Assembly: GCA_944324845.1 (NCBI GenBank)
Contig: CALUXX010000002.1
Location: 230,496 to 294,495 of the forward strand
Length of the DNA stretch: 64,000 nucleotides
Direction: 5' to 3'
Origin: Candidatus Gastranaerophilales bacterium
GTDB taxonomy: Bacteria > Cyanobacteriota > Vampirovibrionia > Gastranaerophilales > Gastranaerophilaceae
The position numbers and the translations under genes were made by a program. The stretch's first letter is position 1. Each line of letters opens with the position of its first letter. Below the pieces are notes generated by a model that made no database searches, was not told the origin of the DNA, and was given only the letters and a program-made list of their open reading frames with translations. Of the stretch, positions 25,724-33,473 are shown in pieces.

Positions 25724-25744
25724 AAGTAACCAAAAAGGTTACTT
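25724..25744 (-). terminator. Terminator of the His/Cys-rich exported protein gene
   Basis: AAGTAACC and GGTTACTT arms with a 5-nt loop. Read on the minus strand they are followed by TTTATTTTATTT. Confidence 0.75.
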
Positions 25745-25783
25745 CAGGAATGAATAGATTATGTAGATTAAGGATGGTGGGAG

Positions 25784-26020
25784 TTAGTCAACAACTGTCG
25801 TAATTATTGCAGCTAACCCTGCAATTCCAGCAACAGTAGCAAGAGCGGTTGTGCTGTGGTTGCATTTATTGTGGCAGTTGCATCCATAGTAGTGTTTTTC
25901 AATTCTAGGAGGATGGTGTTTTGGACCTTTGTGTCCGCAATGCTTGTCGTATCTTCCACAAGCGAAACTTGGTGTAGCTAAAAATCCTAAGCATAAGATT
26001 GCTGCTATAAATTTTTTCAT
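25784..26020 (-). CDS. Small exported His/Cys-rich protein
   Basis: 78 aa. A signal peptide (MKKFIAAILCLGFLATPSFA) is followed by a mature part dense in His and Cys (CGRYDKHCGHKGPKHHPPRI; YYGCNCHNKCNH) and a hydrophobic glycine/alanine-rich C-terminus (ALATVAGIAGLAAIITTVVD) that could be a membrane helix. The CxxxxxC, CxCxxxC and multiple His residues suggest transition-metal binding; this is inference. The SD GGAGGT is present. It resembles the other exported Cys-rich protein at 30030 in size and signal peptide but not in sequence. Confidence 0.75.
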   Translation of the reverse strand: MKKFIAAILCLGFLATPSFACGRYDKHCGHKGPKHHPPRIEKHYYGCNCHNKCNHSTTALATVAGIAGLAAIITTVVD

Positions 26021-26161
26021 AATGCACCTCCATTTTCTTTCTCTTACCTTTAACCTTTCCCTTATATTTGTATAACGAATTGTTTGAATAAATTGTTCAT
26101 TTTTTTGTAAATTATATTTGAATTTAAAGTTAAATAGAAATAGCTTTGATATTATTGAGTT

Positions 26162-26190
26162 TTGGGCTAGGGATTGGGAAATAATATAAA
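26162..26190 (+). promoter_or_regulatory. Candidate promoter of the first glycine-zipper gene
   Basis: TTGGGC (26162-26167), 17-bp spacer, TATAAA (26185-26190). This predicts a leader of about 107 nt that contains GTAGGTAG (26265-26272) and GTAGTAGTA running into the start codon. Confidence 0.5.
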
Positions 26191-26303
26191 AGAAATATTT
26201 TAAGTTTTGTAAAAAAATAAACCTTTACTCGCAATTTTTCCAAAAAATATTTTTTTAGGTAAGTGTAGGTAGAAATATTTATATTGGTAAAGGTGGTAGT
26301 AGT

Positions 26304-27248
26304 ATGGGTTTAATTACAAGTATTGGCTCTAAGATTTTTAATTATGGGGCAAAGGCAATTAATTATGGAAAAAGAGCAGTAAAAGTAGCACCGGATATCA
26401 TTTTTGGAAAAGGTGCAGATGTATTTGTACATAGTGCAGGACAAGCAGCAAGAGAGGCTGTGAAGGGTAATAAATCTTGGGTATCATCAATTTGGTCAGG
26501 TATAAAAACAGGTGGAAAAGCAGTAGAAGCATCTGTAGCAACAAATGTTGCTAAAAACGGCAGTTTCTTAACTCAAGCTTGGAAAGCAATAAAATCAATT
26601 CCTTCAACATTAGCAACAACAACAAAAGCAGGCGCAAGAGCTGCAAAAATAGCAGGAAAAAGTTCAGTATTAGGTGGAGTAAAAGGTTTCTTTAAAGGTG
26701 TAGGAAAGAAAATGCCTTTAATAGGTAACTTAATGTTAGTAGCCTTTGAATTACCTAATATCTTTAAAGCAACAAAAGAAGAAGGAGTAGGTCAAGGTGT
26801 TGCAGAAGTAGCAAAAGCAGGCGGCAGATTAGCAGGTGGTGCGTTAGGATCAGCAATCGGCTCAGCAATATGTCCAGGAATAGGAAGTGTAGTTGGATGG
26901 ATTGCAGGTGAATGGTTAGCAAGTAAAGTAGTAGGCAAATCATATACAGAACAACAAGAAGAACTTGCACAAAAACAACAAGAAGCAATCGCAATGGCAG
27001 AACAAATGGGAATGGTACCTGCCCAAAATCCACAAACAGGTTATCCTCAAGATGCAGGCACTCAAGAATTCAATCCAAATGCTATTGATCCACAAAATCC
27101 ATATGGAAATTCTCCTGCAACAAATCCATTTGTCCCATACCAAAGTCCATATGATATGATGAACGGCGGCTACTATAACAACGGTTTTAACAATCCATAC
27201 GCAGACGATATAATGATGAACAACTTAAAATTAAATATGATGGGCTAA
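26304..27248 (+). CDS. Glycine-zipper protein with Pro/Asn/Tyr-rich tail (paralogue A)
   Basis: 314 aa, no classical signal peptide. The order is an N-terminal basic amphipathic region (NYGKRAVKVAPDIIFGKGAD), a Lys/Ala-rich helical region (about 50-130), KKMPLIGNLMLVAFELPNIF (about 138-157), then a glycine-zipper segment (GRLAGGALGSAIGSAICPGI, about 176-195) continuing to VVGWIAGEWLASKVVG. A Gln-rich helix follows, then a low-complexity tail of N, P, Y, Q and G to the end. The paired hydrophobic and zipper segments look able to insert into a membrane, as in pore-forming or effector proteins; function is not established. Paralogue B follows 147 bp downstream. Confidence 0.75.
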   Translation: MGLITSIGSKIFNYGAKAINYGKRAVKVAPDIIFGKGADVFVHSAGQAAREAVKGNKSWVSSIWSGIKTGGKAVEASVATNVAKNGSFLTQAWKAIKSIPSTLATTTKAGARAAKIAGKSSVLGGVKGFFKGVGKKMPLIGNLMLVAFELPNIFKATKEEGVGQGVAEVAKAGGRLAGGALGSAIGSAICPGIGSVVGWIAGEWLASKVVGKSYTEQQEELAQKQQEAIAMAEQMGMVPAQNPQTGYPQDAGTQEFNPNAIDPQNPYGNSPATNPFVPYQSPYDMMNGGYYNNGFNNPYADDIMMNNLKLNMMG

Positions 27249-27262
27249 AGAATAAAAAAGAT

Positions 27263-27292
27263 GAAGCGACCTTATAAAAGGTCGCTTCTTTT
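27263..27292 (+). terminator. Terminator after paralogue A
   Basis: GAAGCGACCTT and AAGGTCGCTTC arms around ATAA, followed by TTTTC. Confidence 0.88.
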
Positions 27293-27395
27293 CTATGTAA
27301 TATTTTTTAACAAATAGTCAATTTTCAAATATAAAAATTTTTAGTATTAATATACAGGATATTATAAAAAGATAATAGGTGAAAGGGGAAAGGAA

Positions 27396-28751
27396 ATGGG
27401 GATATTCTCAGCAATAGCAAAAGTTGCGAAATCAGCGGTTAAAGCGGTTTCAGGTCCCACTGTGTCAAAAGCATTAAGTAACGTCAAAAGGGCAGTAAAA
27501 GCAGCTCCTGATTTTATTTTTGGTACAGGAAGTGATGTTGCAGCAAAAGCGATGAAATCAACAAAGGGCTCAATATTTACAAAGATGAAAGAGGGCGCAA
27601 AGGCGATTGTAAAAGATTCGGAAGCGGCAGCAGCAAAAAGCGGAAACTTTTTTAAACGCTTATCTAATGGAATAAAATCTATACCTTCAGCAATATCTAA
27701 TGGTTTTAAAGCGGGTTCAAGAGCTGCAAAAATGGCAGGTAAAAGTTCATTTTTTGGTGGCGTAAAGGGCGTATTAAAATCTGTTGGTAAAAAGATGCCA
27801 TTGATAGGATCTTTAGTAACTGTAGCGTTTGAAATTCCAAATATTTGGGATGCAGGTAAAAATGAAGGGCTTGGAACTGCATTAAAAGAAACAGGAAAAG
27901 CTGTTGTTCGTTTAGCAGGAGGTGCAGCTGGTGCAGTGTTAGGAACCTTTGTTGGCGGTCCTGTTGGTGGTGTTTTGGGTTATATGGCAGGTGAATGGTT
28001 ACTTGGCAAGTTAACAGGTGCATCATATACAGATAAAAAAGATTTCTTAGAAGAATGTGGCTATACAGAAGAAGATATTAATAACTTAAAAGCACAAGGT
28101 TATTCATTTGATGATATATATAAAGGTGTAAAAGAAGCATTAGAAGCACAACAAGAACAACCGACTTCTGAAGCAGAGGTTCAACCAACCGAACAACCTG
28201 TGGAACAACCAGTTGAGCAACCAGTTACTCAGCAGCCTGTTGTCACACCAAATGCTCCAGAACAAGGTGGATTAGATCCGCAATTTACTCCAAATCAATA
28301 TAGTTTGGAAGAAATTGATAAGTTAAGACAATACGGGTTATCTGATGAAGATATAAAACTAATGCAAGATCTTGGATATTCATATAGTGATGCAATGGCG
28401 TTGATTACGAATATTAAAAATGGTGGAGCAACTGCTACAAATACTAATCCTAATACAAATACTCAAGCAGCAAATTCAACATCTAATACAAATTCAGATT
28501 ATATAGAACCATTCAAACTTCCATATCCAACAACAGGATTTGCACAAACAAATTTCTATAATCCGAATTTATATTCAAATCCTTACACAATGGATACATA
28601 TTACAACTTGCTATTGAGTAACTTAGGTATGCAAACTGGAACTTCTAATCCGTTTGCCACGGGAAATAATCAGTATAGTTTGCAAAATCCACAAAATAAT
28701 TATTATGATAATTTATTTTACAAAGATGGAAAACTTGGTTACAGTGCATAA
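27396..28751 (+). CDS. Glycine-zipper protein with Pro/Gln and Asn/Tyr-rich tail (paralogue B)
   Basis: 451 aa. It shares with the upstream gene the sequence order KRAVKAAPDFIFGTGSD, KSSFFGGVKGVLKSVGKKMP, LIGSLVTVAFEIPNIW, RLAGGAAGAVLGTFVGG and MAGEWLLGKLTGASYTD. It then adds about 200 residues not in paralogue A: two repeated helical motifs (EECGYTEEDINNLKAQGYSF; LRQYGLSDEDIKLMQDLGYS), a Pro/Gln/Val repeat (EQPVEQPVEQPVTQQP) and a Thr/Asn run. The C-terminal PYPTTGFAQTNFYNPNLYSN is tyrosine/asparagine-rich. No signal peptide. The SD GGGGAAAGG is present. A secreted or membrane-active role is inference. Confidence 0.75.
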   Translation: MGIFSAIAKVAKSAVKAVSGPTVSKALSNVKRAVKAAPDFIFGTGSDVAAKAMKSTKGSIFTKMKEGAKAIVKDSEAAAAKSGNFFKRLSNGIKSIPSAISNGFKAGSRAAKMAGKSSFFGGVKGVLKSVGKKMPLIGSLVTVAFEIPNIWDAGKNEGLGTALKETGKAVVRLAGGAAGAVLGTFVGGPVGGVLGYMAGEWLLGKLTGASYTDKKDFLEECGYTEEDINNLKAQGYSFDDIYKGVKEALEAQQEQPTSEAEVQPTEQPVEQPVEQPVTQQPVVTPNAPEQGGLDPQFTPNQYSLEEIDKLRQYGLSDEDIKLMQDLGYSYSDAMALITNIKNGGATATNTNPNTNTQAANSTSNTNSDYIEPFKLPYPTTGFAQTNFYNPNLYSNPYTMDTYYNLLLSNLGMQTGTSNPFATGNNQYSLQNPQNNYYDNLFYKDGKLGYSA

Positions 28752-28773
28752 TCCCAATTTGTAAAAAAAAAAT

Positions 28774-28801
28774 AAAAGGAGCCAATATATTGGCTCCTTT
28801 T
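28774..28801. terminator. Perfect 28-bp palindromic bidirectional terminator
   Basis: AAAAGGAGCCAATA and its exact complement TATTGGCTCCTTTT lie between convergent genes ending at 28751 (plus) and 28811 (minus). Confidence 0.92.
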
Positions 28802-28810
28802 ATTTTTGTG

Positions 28811-28984
28811 TTAAAGTCCACAAACATTGAAATCACGTTCTGCGATTGCAGTTGTGGATTCTAAGAATTCAGTTAACATTTTTTCAATTAAATTTTCAAT
28901 AGTTTTAACTTCGGCCTTTAACTCTCTGTAATTTTCTTCACGTGCTTCTTTTAATGCTTGTTCGAAAATTTCGTCATGATACAT
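28811..28984 (-). CDS. Small helical hypothetical protein (57 aa)
   Basis: ATG 28984 has the SD AAGGAG 10 nt upstream. The product is almost wholly alpha-helical and coiled-coil-like (HDEIFEQALKEAREENYREL; KTIENLIEKMLTEFLESTT), ending RDFNVCGL. The stop at 28811 is followed by the palindromic terminator. Charge pattern and SD support a real gene. No family recognised. Confidence 0.65.
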   Translation of the reverse strand: MYHDEIFEQALKEAREENYRELKAEVKTIENLIEKMLTEFLESTTAIAERDFNVCGL

Positions 28985-29141
28985 AAATCAATACTCCTTC
29001 AAATCTTAACAAACTTGTTTACGGTTAATTGTTTTTGAAACTTTAATAATGGTGAATTTTTTGTTACAAAATTTTATTTTTAGTAGAGATTTAGACTATT
29101 TTAAAGTAAAATGGTGTCATATTTAGAAAAAGGAAGTTTGA

Positions 29142-29978
29142 ATGTTAAAGGATTATGATTTAACAGGTTATGATTATTATTCAAGCCGTAGAGATATGGA
29201 AGTTATCTCTAATATAGTAGACAGTTTGAAGCAAATTTTAGAAGAAGATAGTAAACACGAATGTCCTTTGTTTTTGAAAATATCAGATAATTTGATAATG
29301 GATATAGCAAGAAAGGTTGTACAAGAGAAAAAACAGACCTTTTTGATAGGAATAACCGGCGAAAGTGCTTCAGGCAAGACCGTTTTTGTAGATAATACAA
29401 TCAAAGCTTGTGTAAAAGACAAGACAGAAGGTATATACACAGTAATAAGATGTGATGATTATTATAAAGATACATCAAAGGAATTAAGAGAAGCTGGAAG
29501 TTATGAGGCCTTATTTAAGACCGGATTTAGTTTTGATACCCCGGATGCGATAGATTTAGATTTAATGAAAAAGCATTTGGTAGCCTTGAAAGAAGGTCTT
29601 AGTGTAAAATCTCCACGTTATGATTTTGTAACTTGTGAATCAGATCCAAACGGCGATGAAAAAAAGCCAGCAAAGGTAATTTTAACAGAAGGTCTTTATG
29701 TTTTGAATGAAGGTGTAAGGGATATTATGGATGTAAAAGTCTATGTATTTACACCGCTTGAAGTAATAAAAGAACGTTGGTATAAAAGAGCAAAAGAACG
29801 TGGAAAGACCGGTGAAGCTGCGGATTTGCAATTTGCAGATGTAAATCACACTGCTCAGCAATATATAAGACCAACATACCAAATTGCAGATGCTGTAATT
29901 AATGGACTTGTTAGTCAAGAATATATTCAAGAAATTACGGATAAAATATTTAAAGCATTAAAAACAATTGTTTGTTAA
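29142..29978 (+). CDS. Uridine kinase/phosphoribulokinase-family P-loop kinase (copy 2)
   Basis: 278 aa. The P-loop is ITGESASGKT (71-80), followed by VIRCDDYYKDTSKE, a DTPDAIDLDLMKKHL segment and KSPRYDFVTCES. VILTEGLYVLNEGVRDIMDV and the lid RWYKRAKERGKT come later. Domain order and the roughly 65-residue N-terminal extension are shared with the gene at 17141 although sequence identity is moderate, so they are old paralogues. The presence of two makes distinct substrates likely. The SD AAAGGAAG is present; a terminator follows directly. Confidence 0.82.
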   Translation: MLKDYDLTGYDYYSSRRDMEVISNIVDSLKQILEEDSKHECPLFLKISDNLIMDIARKVVQEKKQTFLIGITGESASGKTVFVDNTIKACVKDKTEGIYTVIRCDDYYKDTSKELREAGSYEALFKTGFSFDTPDAIDLDLMKKHLVALKEGLSVKSPRYDFVTCESDPNGDEKKPAKVILTEGLYVLNEGVRDIMDVKVYVFTPLEVIKERWYKRAKERGKTGEAADLQFADVNHTAQQYIRPTYQIADAVINGLVSQEYIQEITDKIFKALKTIVC

Positions 29979-29980
29979 TA

Positions 29981-30010
29981 AAAAAAGCCGGTATTAAAAC
30001 CGGCTTTTTT
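29981..30010. terminator. Bidirectional terminator
   Basis: AAAAAAGCCGGT and ACCGGCTTTTTT around ATTAAA, between convergent genes ending at 29978 and 30030. Confidence 0.92.
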
Positions 30011-30029
30011 AAGGAAGTAAAAGGGTGTA

Positions 30030-30320
30030 TTAAAATGCCTTTACGCAGGTAGGGCAAGGATTTTCATATTGGATAGGTGCAGCACACCCGCAAACTGCTC
30101 CTTTTTGAATTTTTACACCATTTAGTCTTTCGCATTTTGTTAATTTAGGTTTTTTGCATTTACATTTGCATTGACATTTTTCAACTTTTTGACAAGTGTT
30201 GCATTGTCTAAATCCTGTAAATGGATTTAAGCTGTTTGGACCTTCATATGTCCATGCAAAACTTTGTGTCGGAATCGCTAATACTGCAAATATTCCTAAT
30301 GTTGTTAATAATTTTTTCAT
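30030..30320 (-). CDS. Small exported Cys-rich protein
   Basis: 96 aa. A signal peptide (KKLLTTLGIFAVLAIPTQSFA) precedes a mature protein with 11 cysteines, including RQCNTCQKVEKCQCKCKCKK, then LTKCERL, AVCGCAAP and NPCPTCVKAF. The lysine-interleaved CxCxCxC run recalls metallothionein-type or disulfide-rich envelope proteins. Metal binding versus disulfides cannot be decided from sequence. The SD AGGAGA is present. Confidence 0.75.
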   Translation of the reverse strand: MKKLLTTLGIFAVLAIPTQSFAWTYEGPNSLNPFTGFRQCNTCQKVEKCQCKCKCKKPKLTKCERLNGVKIQKGAVCGCAAPIQYENPCPTCVKAF

Positions 30321-30473
30321 ACAATCTCCTATGTTTAACTTGGGTAAATCTATCGACTACATTATTTATTTTATAATTTTTAATTGAGATTACTATATCC
30401 TAATGGTTTGGCTGTATTGTCCTTTTTAATTAGCCTAATATATGAATTTTATGTGATAGAAGATTATGAATAA

Positions 30474-30509
30474 AAAAATAGACTTGATAAATCTATCAAG
30501 TCTATTTTT
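30474..30509 (-). terminator. SLH gene terminator
   Basis: Perfect 16-bp arms AAAAATAGACTTGATA and TATCAAGTCTATTTTT around AATC, 22 bp after the SLH gene stop. Being symmetric it can act on both strands. Confidence 0.9.
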
Positions 30510-30530
30510 AAACTGATATAAATTCAAATC

Positions 30531-31799
30531 TTATTTAGCGATACTAGTATCATCTAATAAGATAACTTGAATTTCTTCACCTTCTTTAGCGCTGTAGTTC
30601 AAACCAGGAGTAACTAAACCTGTAATTAAACCGATACCTGCACCAACAGGAGTACCGATAGCAATACCAGTACCGATTTTGTCTGGTGAAGGAATGAATG
30701 AGAAACCAACACCTGCACCAGTACCAATAGCAGTACCACCAACAGTGTATAATGCAACTTTACCTGCAGTCATCCAAGGACCTTCTTTTAATGCGTAATC
30801 TTTGTAGAAAGGTTTAGCATTCATATCAACAGTTTTTCCATCTGGAGTTGCAACTTTTTCTATTTGAAGATATACTCTAGCGTTTTTGTTGAACCATTGA
30901 GGGTCTTGGATTTCAAGTACTTTACCTGAGAATACAGAACCTGCAGGGAATAATAAAGTTCCTTCTTCAGTTACGATATCTTGTGCGTTTTTGAATGTTA
31001 CAGCATCACCTGCTGCATGTAATTTAGATTTGAATGCTTCGTTAAATTGAACTTCTAGAACATTACCTTCTTTAATAATATTTCTAAGGTTAGTTATAGT
31101 AACTTCATTACATTCAGCTTTTTTAGTAACGTTTAAGTGTTCAGTACCTAATACAGTTTCTTGTTTGTATTGAGATTTAACAAGATCTAATCTTTGTCTT
31201 AATTTGTAAAGTAAAACTGCAGCTTCAGCTCTGGTAAGAGTATCGTTAGGTCTTAAAGCCATTTCATCAGGGTGATTTACGTAGATACCGTAAGATAGTG
31301 TTTTAGTGTAAACATTTTTAGCCCAAGCAGGAACTGTTTTAGCATCAGAGAATTTTGACAAAATGCTAGCATCTACATCACCGTCAATAGTAATATGGCT
31401 GATAACAGATTGAGCTTCATCTCTAAGTACAGCAGCGTTTGGTTTGAATGTTCCGTTAGGATATCCGTAAACAAGACCTAATTTTTGAGATCTTGCAATA
31501 GGTGCATAGATATCAGATGATTTTGAAACATCAGAAAATTTAATAGTGTTATCAACTTCAATGTTATCATCACCCAAAACTTTTAATAATGCGCCAACGA
31601 AATCAACTCTTGTAATTCTACCTTCAGGGTTGAAGTTTCCAGCATTTAGTGACATAACAGAATCTTTAACAACGCTAGAGATTTCTGTTTGAGCCCAATA
31701 ATCTTGGCTAACATCATTGATGCCTTGGTAAGCAAAAGCCGGCATCGCACCTAAAGCGATAAACCCACCTACCAATAAACTCGCTAATAATTTTTTCAT
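30531..31799 (-). CDS. SLH-domain surface protein
   Basis: 422 aa. A signal peptide (KKLLASLLVGGFIALGAMPA, cut after AFA) is followed by three SLH repeats: about 28-75 (DVSQDYWAQTEI), 87-135 (FSDVSKSSDIYAPIARSQKL) and 145-200 (FSDAKTVPAWAKNVYTKTLS). A beta-rich middle (about 230-340) and a glycine-rich hydrophobic segment near 350-395 (GGTAIGTGAGVGFSF; GAGIGLITGLV) follow. SLH domains bind secondary cell-wall polymer or peptidoglycan and are typical of cyanobacterial outer-membrane proteins, but the OprB barrel is missing here. A strong promoter, SD GAGGAAG and terminator suggest high expression. Confidence 0.9.
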   Translation of the reverse strand: MKKLLASLLVGGFIALGAMPAFAYQGINDVSQDYWAQTEISSVVKDSVMSLNAGNFNPEGRITRVDFVGALLKVLGDDNIEVDNTIKFSDVSKSSDIYAPIARSQKLGLVYGYPNGTFKPNAAVLRDEAQSVISHITIDGDVDASILSKFSDAKTVPAWAKNVYTKTLSYGIYVNHPDEMALRPNDTLTRAEAAVLLYKLRQRLDLVKSQYKQETVLGTEHLNVTKKAECNEVTITNLRNIIKEGNVLEVQFNEAFKSKLHAAGDAVTFKNAQDIVTEEGTLLFPAGSVFSGKVLEIQDPQWFNKNARVYLQIEKVATPDGKTVDMNAKPFYKDYALKEGPWMTAGKVALYTVGGTAIGTGAGVGFSFIPSPDKIGTGIAIGTPVGAGIGLITGLVTPGLNYSAKEGEEIQVILLDDTSIAK

Positions 31800-31843
31800 T
31801 ACTACTTCCTCGTCTTTTCTAATACCATATAAATTCCAACCTG

Positions 31844-31872
31844 ATTATAATATACAAATGCCAATCTGTAAA
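31844..31872 (-). promoter_or_regulatory. Strong promoter of the SLH gene
   Basis: On the minus strand, TTTACA (31872-31867), 17-bp spacer, TATAAT (31849-31844); about 45 bp before the ATG. Confidence 0.75.
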
Positions 31873-31895
31873 CCCTTGACGGTTAAAATCTTTAC

Positions 31896-32045
31896 CTAGT
31901 GAGAGTTTTGAATGTTTTCAGGGTGTGCAGAATTAGACAAAATTATTTCAAAGTATTCGTTTTTGTCAATATCAACTCCCATGGTTTTGGTATCACAATA
32001 TTTTTTCTTCTTCTTTTTTAAAAGTTTTTTATAATCTTGTCCCAT
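31896..32045 (-). CDS. Possible small basic protein (49 aa)
   Basis: ATG 32045 to TAG 31896, reading MGQDYKKLLKKKKKKYCDTK, then a helical ending. It has no clear SD or promoter. The lysine run comes from a poly-A/G tract, so it could be spurious. It sits between the SLH gene and the rplS promoter; nothing else is visible in 31873-32100. Confidence 0.3.
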   Translation of the reverse strand: MGQDYKKLLKKKKKKYCDTKTMGVDIDKNEYFEIILSNSAHPENIQNSH

Positions 32046-32127
32046 AGCAGTAATTTACCATAAATATAGCTAATTAATAGAGAATAATGTAAAAAAAAGT
32101 TTACACTAAAGATAATAAAAATTTTGA

Positions 32128-32155
32128 TTGCTTGCAAAATAGTAATCTTTATACT
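32128..32155 (+). promoter_or_regulatory. Candidate rplS promoter
   Basis: TTGCTT (32128-32133), 16-bp spacer, TATACT (32150-32155), predicting a leader of about 110 nt. Confidence 0.65.
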
Positions 32156-32177
32156 ACTATTAAGATACGAACGTGCG

Positions 32178-32217
32178 TCGGTGTACTTTGTGTGGAAAAG
32201 TGGATATTACACACCGA
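32178..32217 (+). promoter_or_regulatory. Hairpin in the rplS leader
   Basis: TCGGTGT (32178-32184) pairs perfectly with ACACCGA (32211-32217) around a 26-nt loop that can fold further. It lies between the promoter and the SD of the L19 gene. It could be an autoregulatory ribosomal-protein leader as known for L19 in other phyla; homology to those is not evident. Confidence 0.4.
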
Positions 32218-32270
32218 TAAAGGAATTACACAGTTTTAGTAATAGATTAGAAATATAAAGGAAAGCAAAG

Positions 32271-32627
32271 ATGAATAATCCGATTATTGATGAATTAGAA
32301 AAGAATTATTTAGGCAAAGAACTTCCTGAACTAAACGCTGGTGATACAGTGAAGGTATTTGTAAAGATTGTAGAAGGAAACAAAGAAAGAATTCAGGCTT
32401 TTGAAGGAACAATTATTAAAAAGCATGGTTCTGGATTGAACAAAACAATCACAGTAAGAAAAGTATTCCAAGGTGTAGGTGTTGAACGTGTATTCTTGGT
32501 AAACTCTCCAAGAATTGACAAAATCAACGTATTAAGACGTGGTGATGTTAAACGTGCAAAACTATACTATTTAAGAGAACGTTCAGGTAAAGCAACTCGT
32601 ATTAAGGAAAAAATTGAAAAAAGATAA
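32271..32627 (+). CDS. rplS: 50S ribosomal protein L19 (bL19)
   Basis: 118 aa, full length. Diagnostic: [36 protein letters not shown] and [17 protein letters not shown], ending in a basic tail. SD AAAGGAAAG. The usual rimM-trmD neighbours are absent; instead rbgA overlaps its 3' end by 14 bp. Confidence 0.98.
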   Translation: MNNPIIDELEKNYLGKELPELNAGDTVKVFVKIVEGNKERIQAFEGTIIKKHGSGLNKTITVRKVFQGVGVERVFLVNSPRIDKINVLRRGDVKRAKLYYLRERSGKATRIKEKIEKR

Positions 32628-33468
32628 GACTCATATTCACTGGTATCCGGGGCATATTGCAAAGGCAGAAAGAAAACTGCGTGAGCAGTTGTCTTTAGTG
32701 GATGCTGTGATAGAGGTTTTAGATGCGAGATTACCTTTATCAAGTTGTTATGAAAATATTACGAGGCTTTTAAATCAAAAGCCTCGTTTAATATTGTTAA
32801 ACAAGTCTGATTTAGTTAATAAGGCTGAGTTGGATGAATTTATATCATATTTAAAAGAGCAGACCGGATGTATGGTAATGGCGACAGATTCAAAGAATAT
32901 GAAGGATATTCAGCAGATAGTAAAAAAAGTAGTTGAGTTGTCAGAACCAAGAATTCAGGCTATAATGGCAAAGGGATTGCTACGTCGTCCTGCAAGGGTA
33001 ATGGTAGTTGGAATGCCAAATGTTGGAAAATCCAGTATCATTAACAAATTAACAAGATCATCCAAGACGAAAATCGGAGCAAAAGCCGGAGTAACCCGAC
33101 AACAGCAGTGGGTAAGAATAAATCCTCAGTTAGAACTTTTAGATACTCCGGGAATAATTCCTATGAGGCAAGAGGATCAAGAAAAGGCAAGGAAGTTAGC
33201 TTTTGTAAATTCAATATCAGAAAATGCATATTCAAATGAGCTTATTGCACAAGAGCTTTTGGATATATTGGATGAAAAGCAGGCGGAAGCATTTAGAGCG
33301 TATTATAAACTTCCTGATGATAAAGAATTAAATATAGACAATATTTCGATAGAAAGAAATTGGATGCAGACGGGTGGTAGTACTGATAGAGAAAGGACTT
33401 CGGTATATATATTACGAGATTTTCGAGAAGGGAAGATTGGAAAATTTATATTAGATAGGTTGGGGTGA
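32614..33468 (+). CDS. rbgA: Ribosome biogenesis GTPase RbgA/YlqF
   Basis: 284 aa, circularly permuted GTPase with the order [29 protein letters not shown] (G4), [16 protein letters not shown] (G1), [11 protein letters not shown] (G2) and LDTPGII (G3), then a C-terminal RNA-binding domain. It promotes late 50S assembly. The start is TTG at 32614 inside the rplS 3' end, with AAGGA about 5 nt upstream. No ATG lies before the conserved HWYPGH, so this alternative start is needed. Overlap with rplS implies coupling. Confidence 0.95.
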   Translation: MKKDKTHIHWYPGHIAKAERKLREQLSLVDAVIEVLDARLPLSSCYENITRLLNQKPRLILLNKSDLVNKAELDEFISYLKEQTGCMVMATDSKNMKDIQQIVKKVVELSEPRIQAIMAKGLLRRPARVMVVGMPNVGKSSIINKLTRSSKTKIGAKAGVTRQQQWVRINPQLELLDTPGIIPMRQEDQEKARKLAFVNSISENAYSNELIAQELLDILDEKQAEAFRAYYKLPDDKELNIDNISIERNWMQTGGSTDRERTSVYILRDFREGKIGKFILDRLG

Positions 33469-33473
33469 GTATT

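Noticed and set aside
26764-27033. Leucine-run frame on the minus strand within paralogue A
   Set aside because: The Leu/Val runs are the antisense of a Gln/Glu/Lys-rich coding stretch; no start signal.
28198-28236. Gln/Pro/Val codon repeat in paralogue B as a CRISPR-like or satellite repeat
   Set aside because: In-frame imperfect coding repeat encoding EQPVEQPV; too short and without spacers.
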